A stretch of DNA of 5,268 bases from contig JBGALI010000040.1 in assembly GCA_044223975.1 (NCBI GenBank), positions 1 through 5,268 of the forward strand, in the 5' to 3' direction. Both the position numbers and the translations under genes were made by a program. Positions 5,223 to 5,268 of the stretch are shown piece after piece. This stretch comes from CAZCPB01 sp044223975. Lineage in GTDB: Bacteria > Planctomycetota > Phycisphaerae > Phycisphaerales > UBA1924. Position 1 is the first letter of the stretch, and the number at the start of each line of letters is the position of its first letter. The notes beneath the pieces were generated by a model, which was given only the letters and a program-made list of their open reading frames with translations, searched no databases and was not told where the DNA came from.

Positions 5223-5268
5223 GATGATGTTCCTTTCAGGGATTCGGACACCGCGCGGCGTGACATTG

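Noticed and set aside
5246..5264. Imperfect palindrome around CCGCGCGG upstream of the thioredoxin-like gene, possible operator
   Set aside because: The arms match only partly off-centre, and short GC palindromes are expected by chance at this base composition; the window ends 4 bases later.

Overview
This window comes from a high-GC bacterial chromosome. GC looks well above 60% by eye and was not counted. Genes are tightly packed, with short gaps, 4-11 bp overlaps and mostly good Shine-Dalgarno (SD) sequences. The sequence does not fix the phylum; a planctomycete-like or proteobacterial source would both fit, and I do not claim either. There are no mobile elements, RNA genes, CRISPR arrays or stretches over 300 bases without a gene.

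Layout: (1) 3-638, plus strand, is the 3' part of a TauE/SafE-family membrane permease whose beginning lies outside the window. (2) 645-1372, minus strand, is moaD-moaE, the two subunits of molybdopterin (MPT) synthase, convergent with the permease. (3) About 1395-4454, plus strand, is a second, divergent molybdenum cofactor (Moco) operon in the order moeA-moaC-mogA-mobA. (4) 4502-5222, minus strand, holds a SnoaL/NTF2-like small protein and, upstream of it, a small thioredoxin/glutaredoxin-fold protein with a CPVC motif.

The central block carries most of the Moco pathway. MoaC makes cyclic pyranopterin monophosphate from the MoaA product. MoaD-MoaE inserts the dithiolene sulfurs to give MPT. 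MogA adenylylates MPT, MoeA inserts molybdenum, and MobA adds GMP to give the bis-MGD form, so the host probably makes DMSO-reductase-family enzymes such as nitrate reductase or formate dehydrogenase. MoaA (the radical-SAM first step) and the MoaD-activating MoeB are not in the window and must be encoded elsewhere if the pathway is complete.

The most interesting signals are regulatory. An identical 11-mer, TACACTCCCAC on the minus strand, sits just upstream of moaD and of the SnoaL-like gene. Its TACACT part is a plausible -10 element, and at moaD it would give a leaderless transcript. Upstream of the SnoaL-like gene this element lies directly against the T-tract of a well-formed intrinsic terminator of the thioredoxin-like gene. 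The codons for the essential MoaD C-terminal glycines also form the SD sequence of moaE. I found no convincing evidence of an undescribed enzymatic system; the genes themselves are well-known families.
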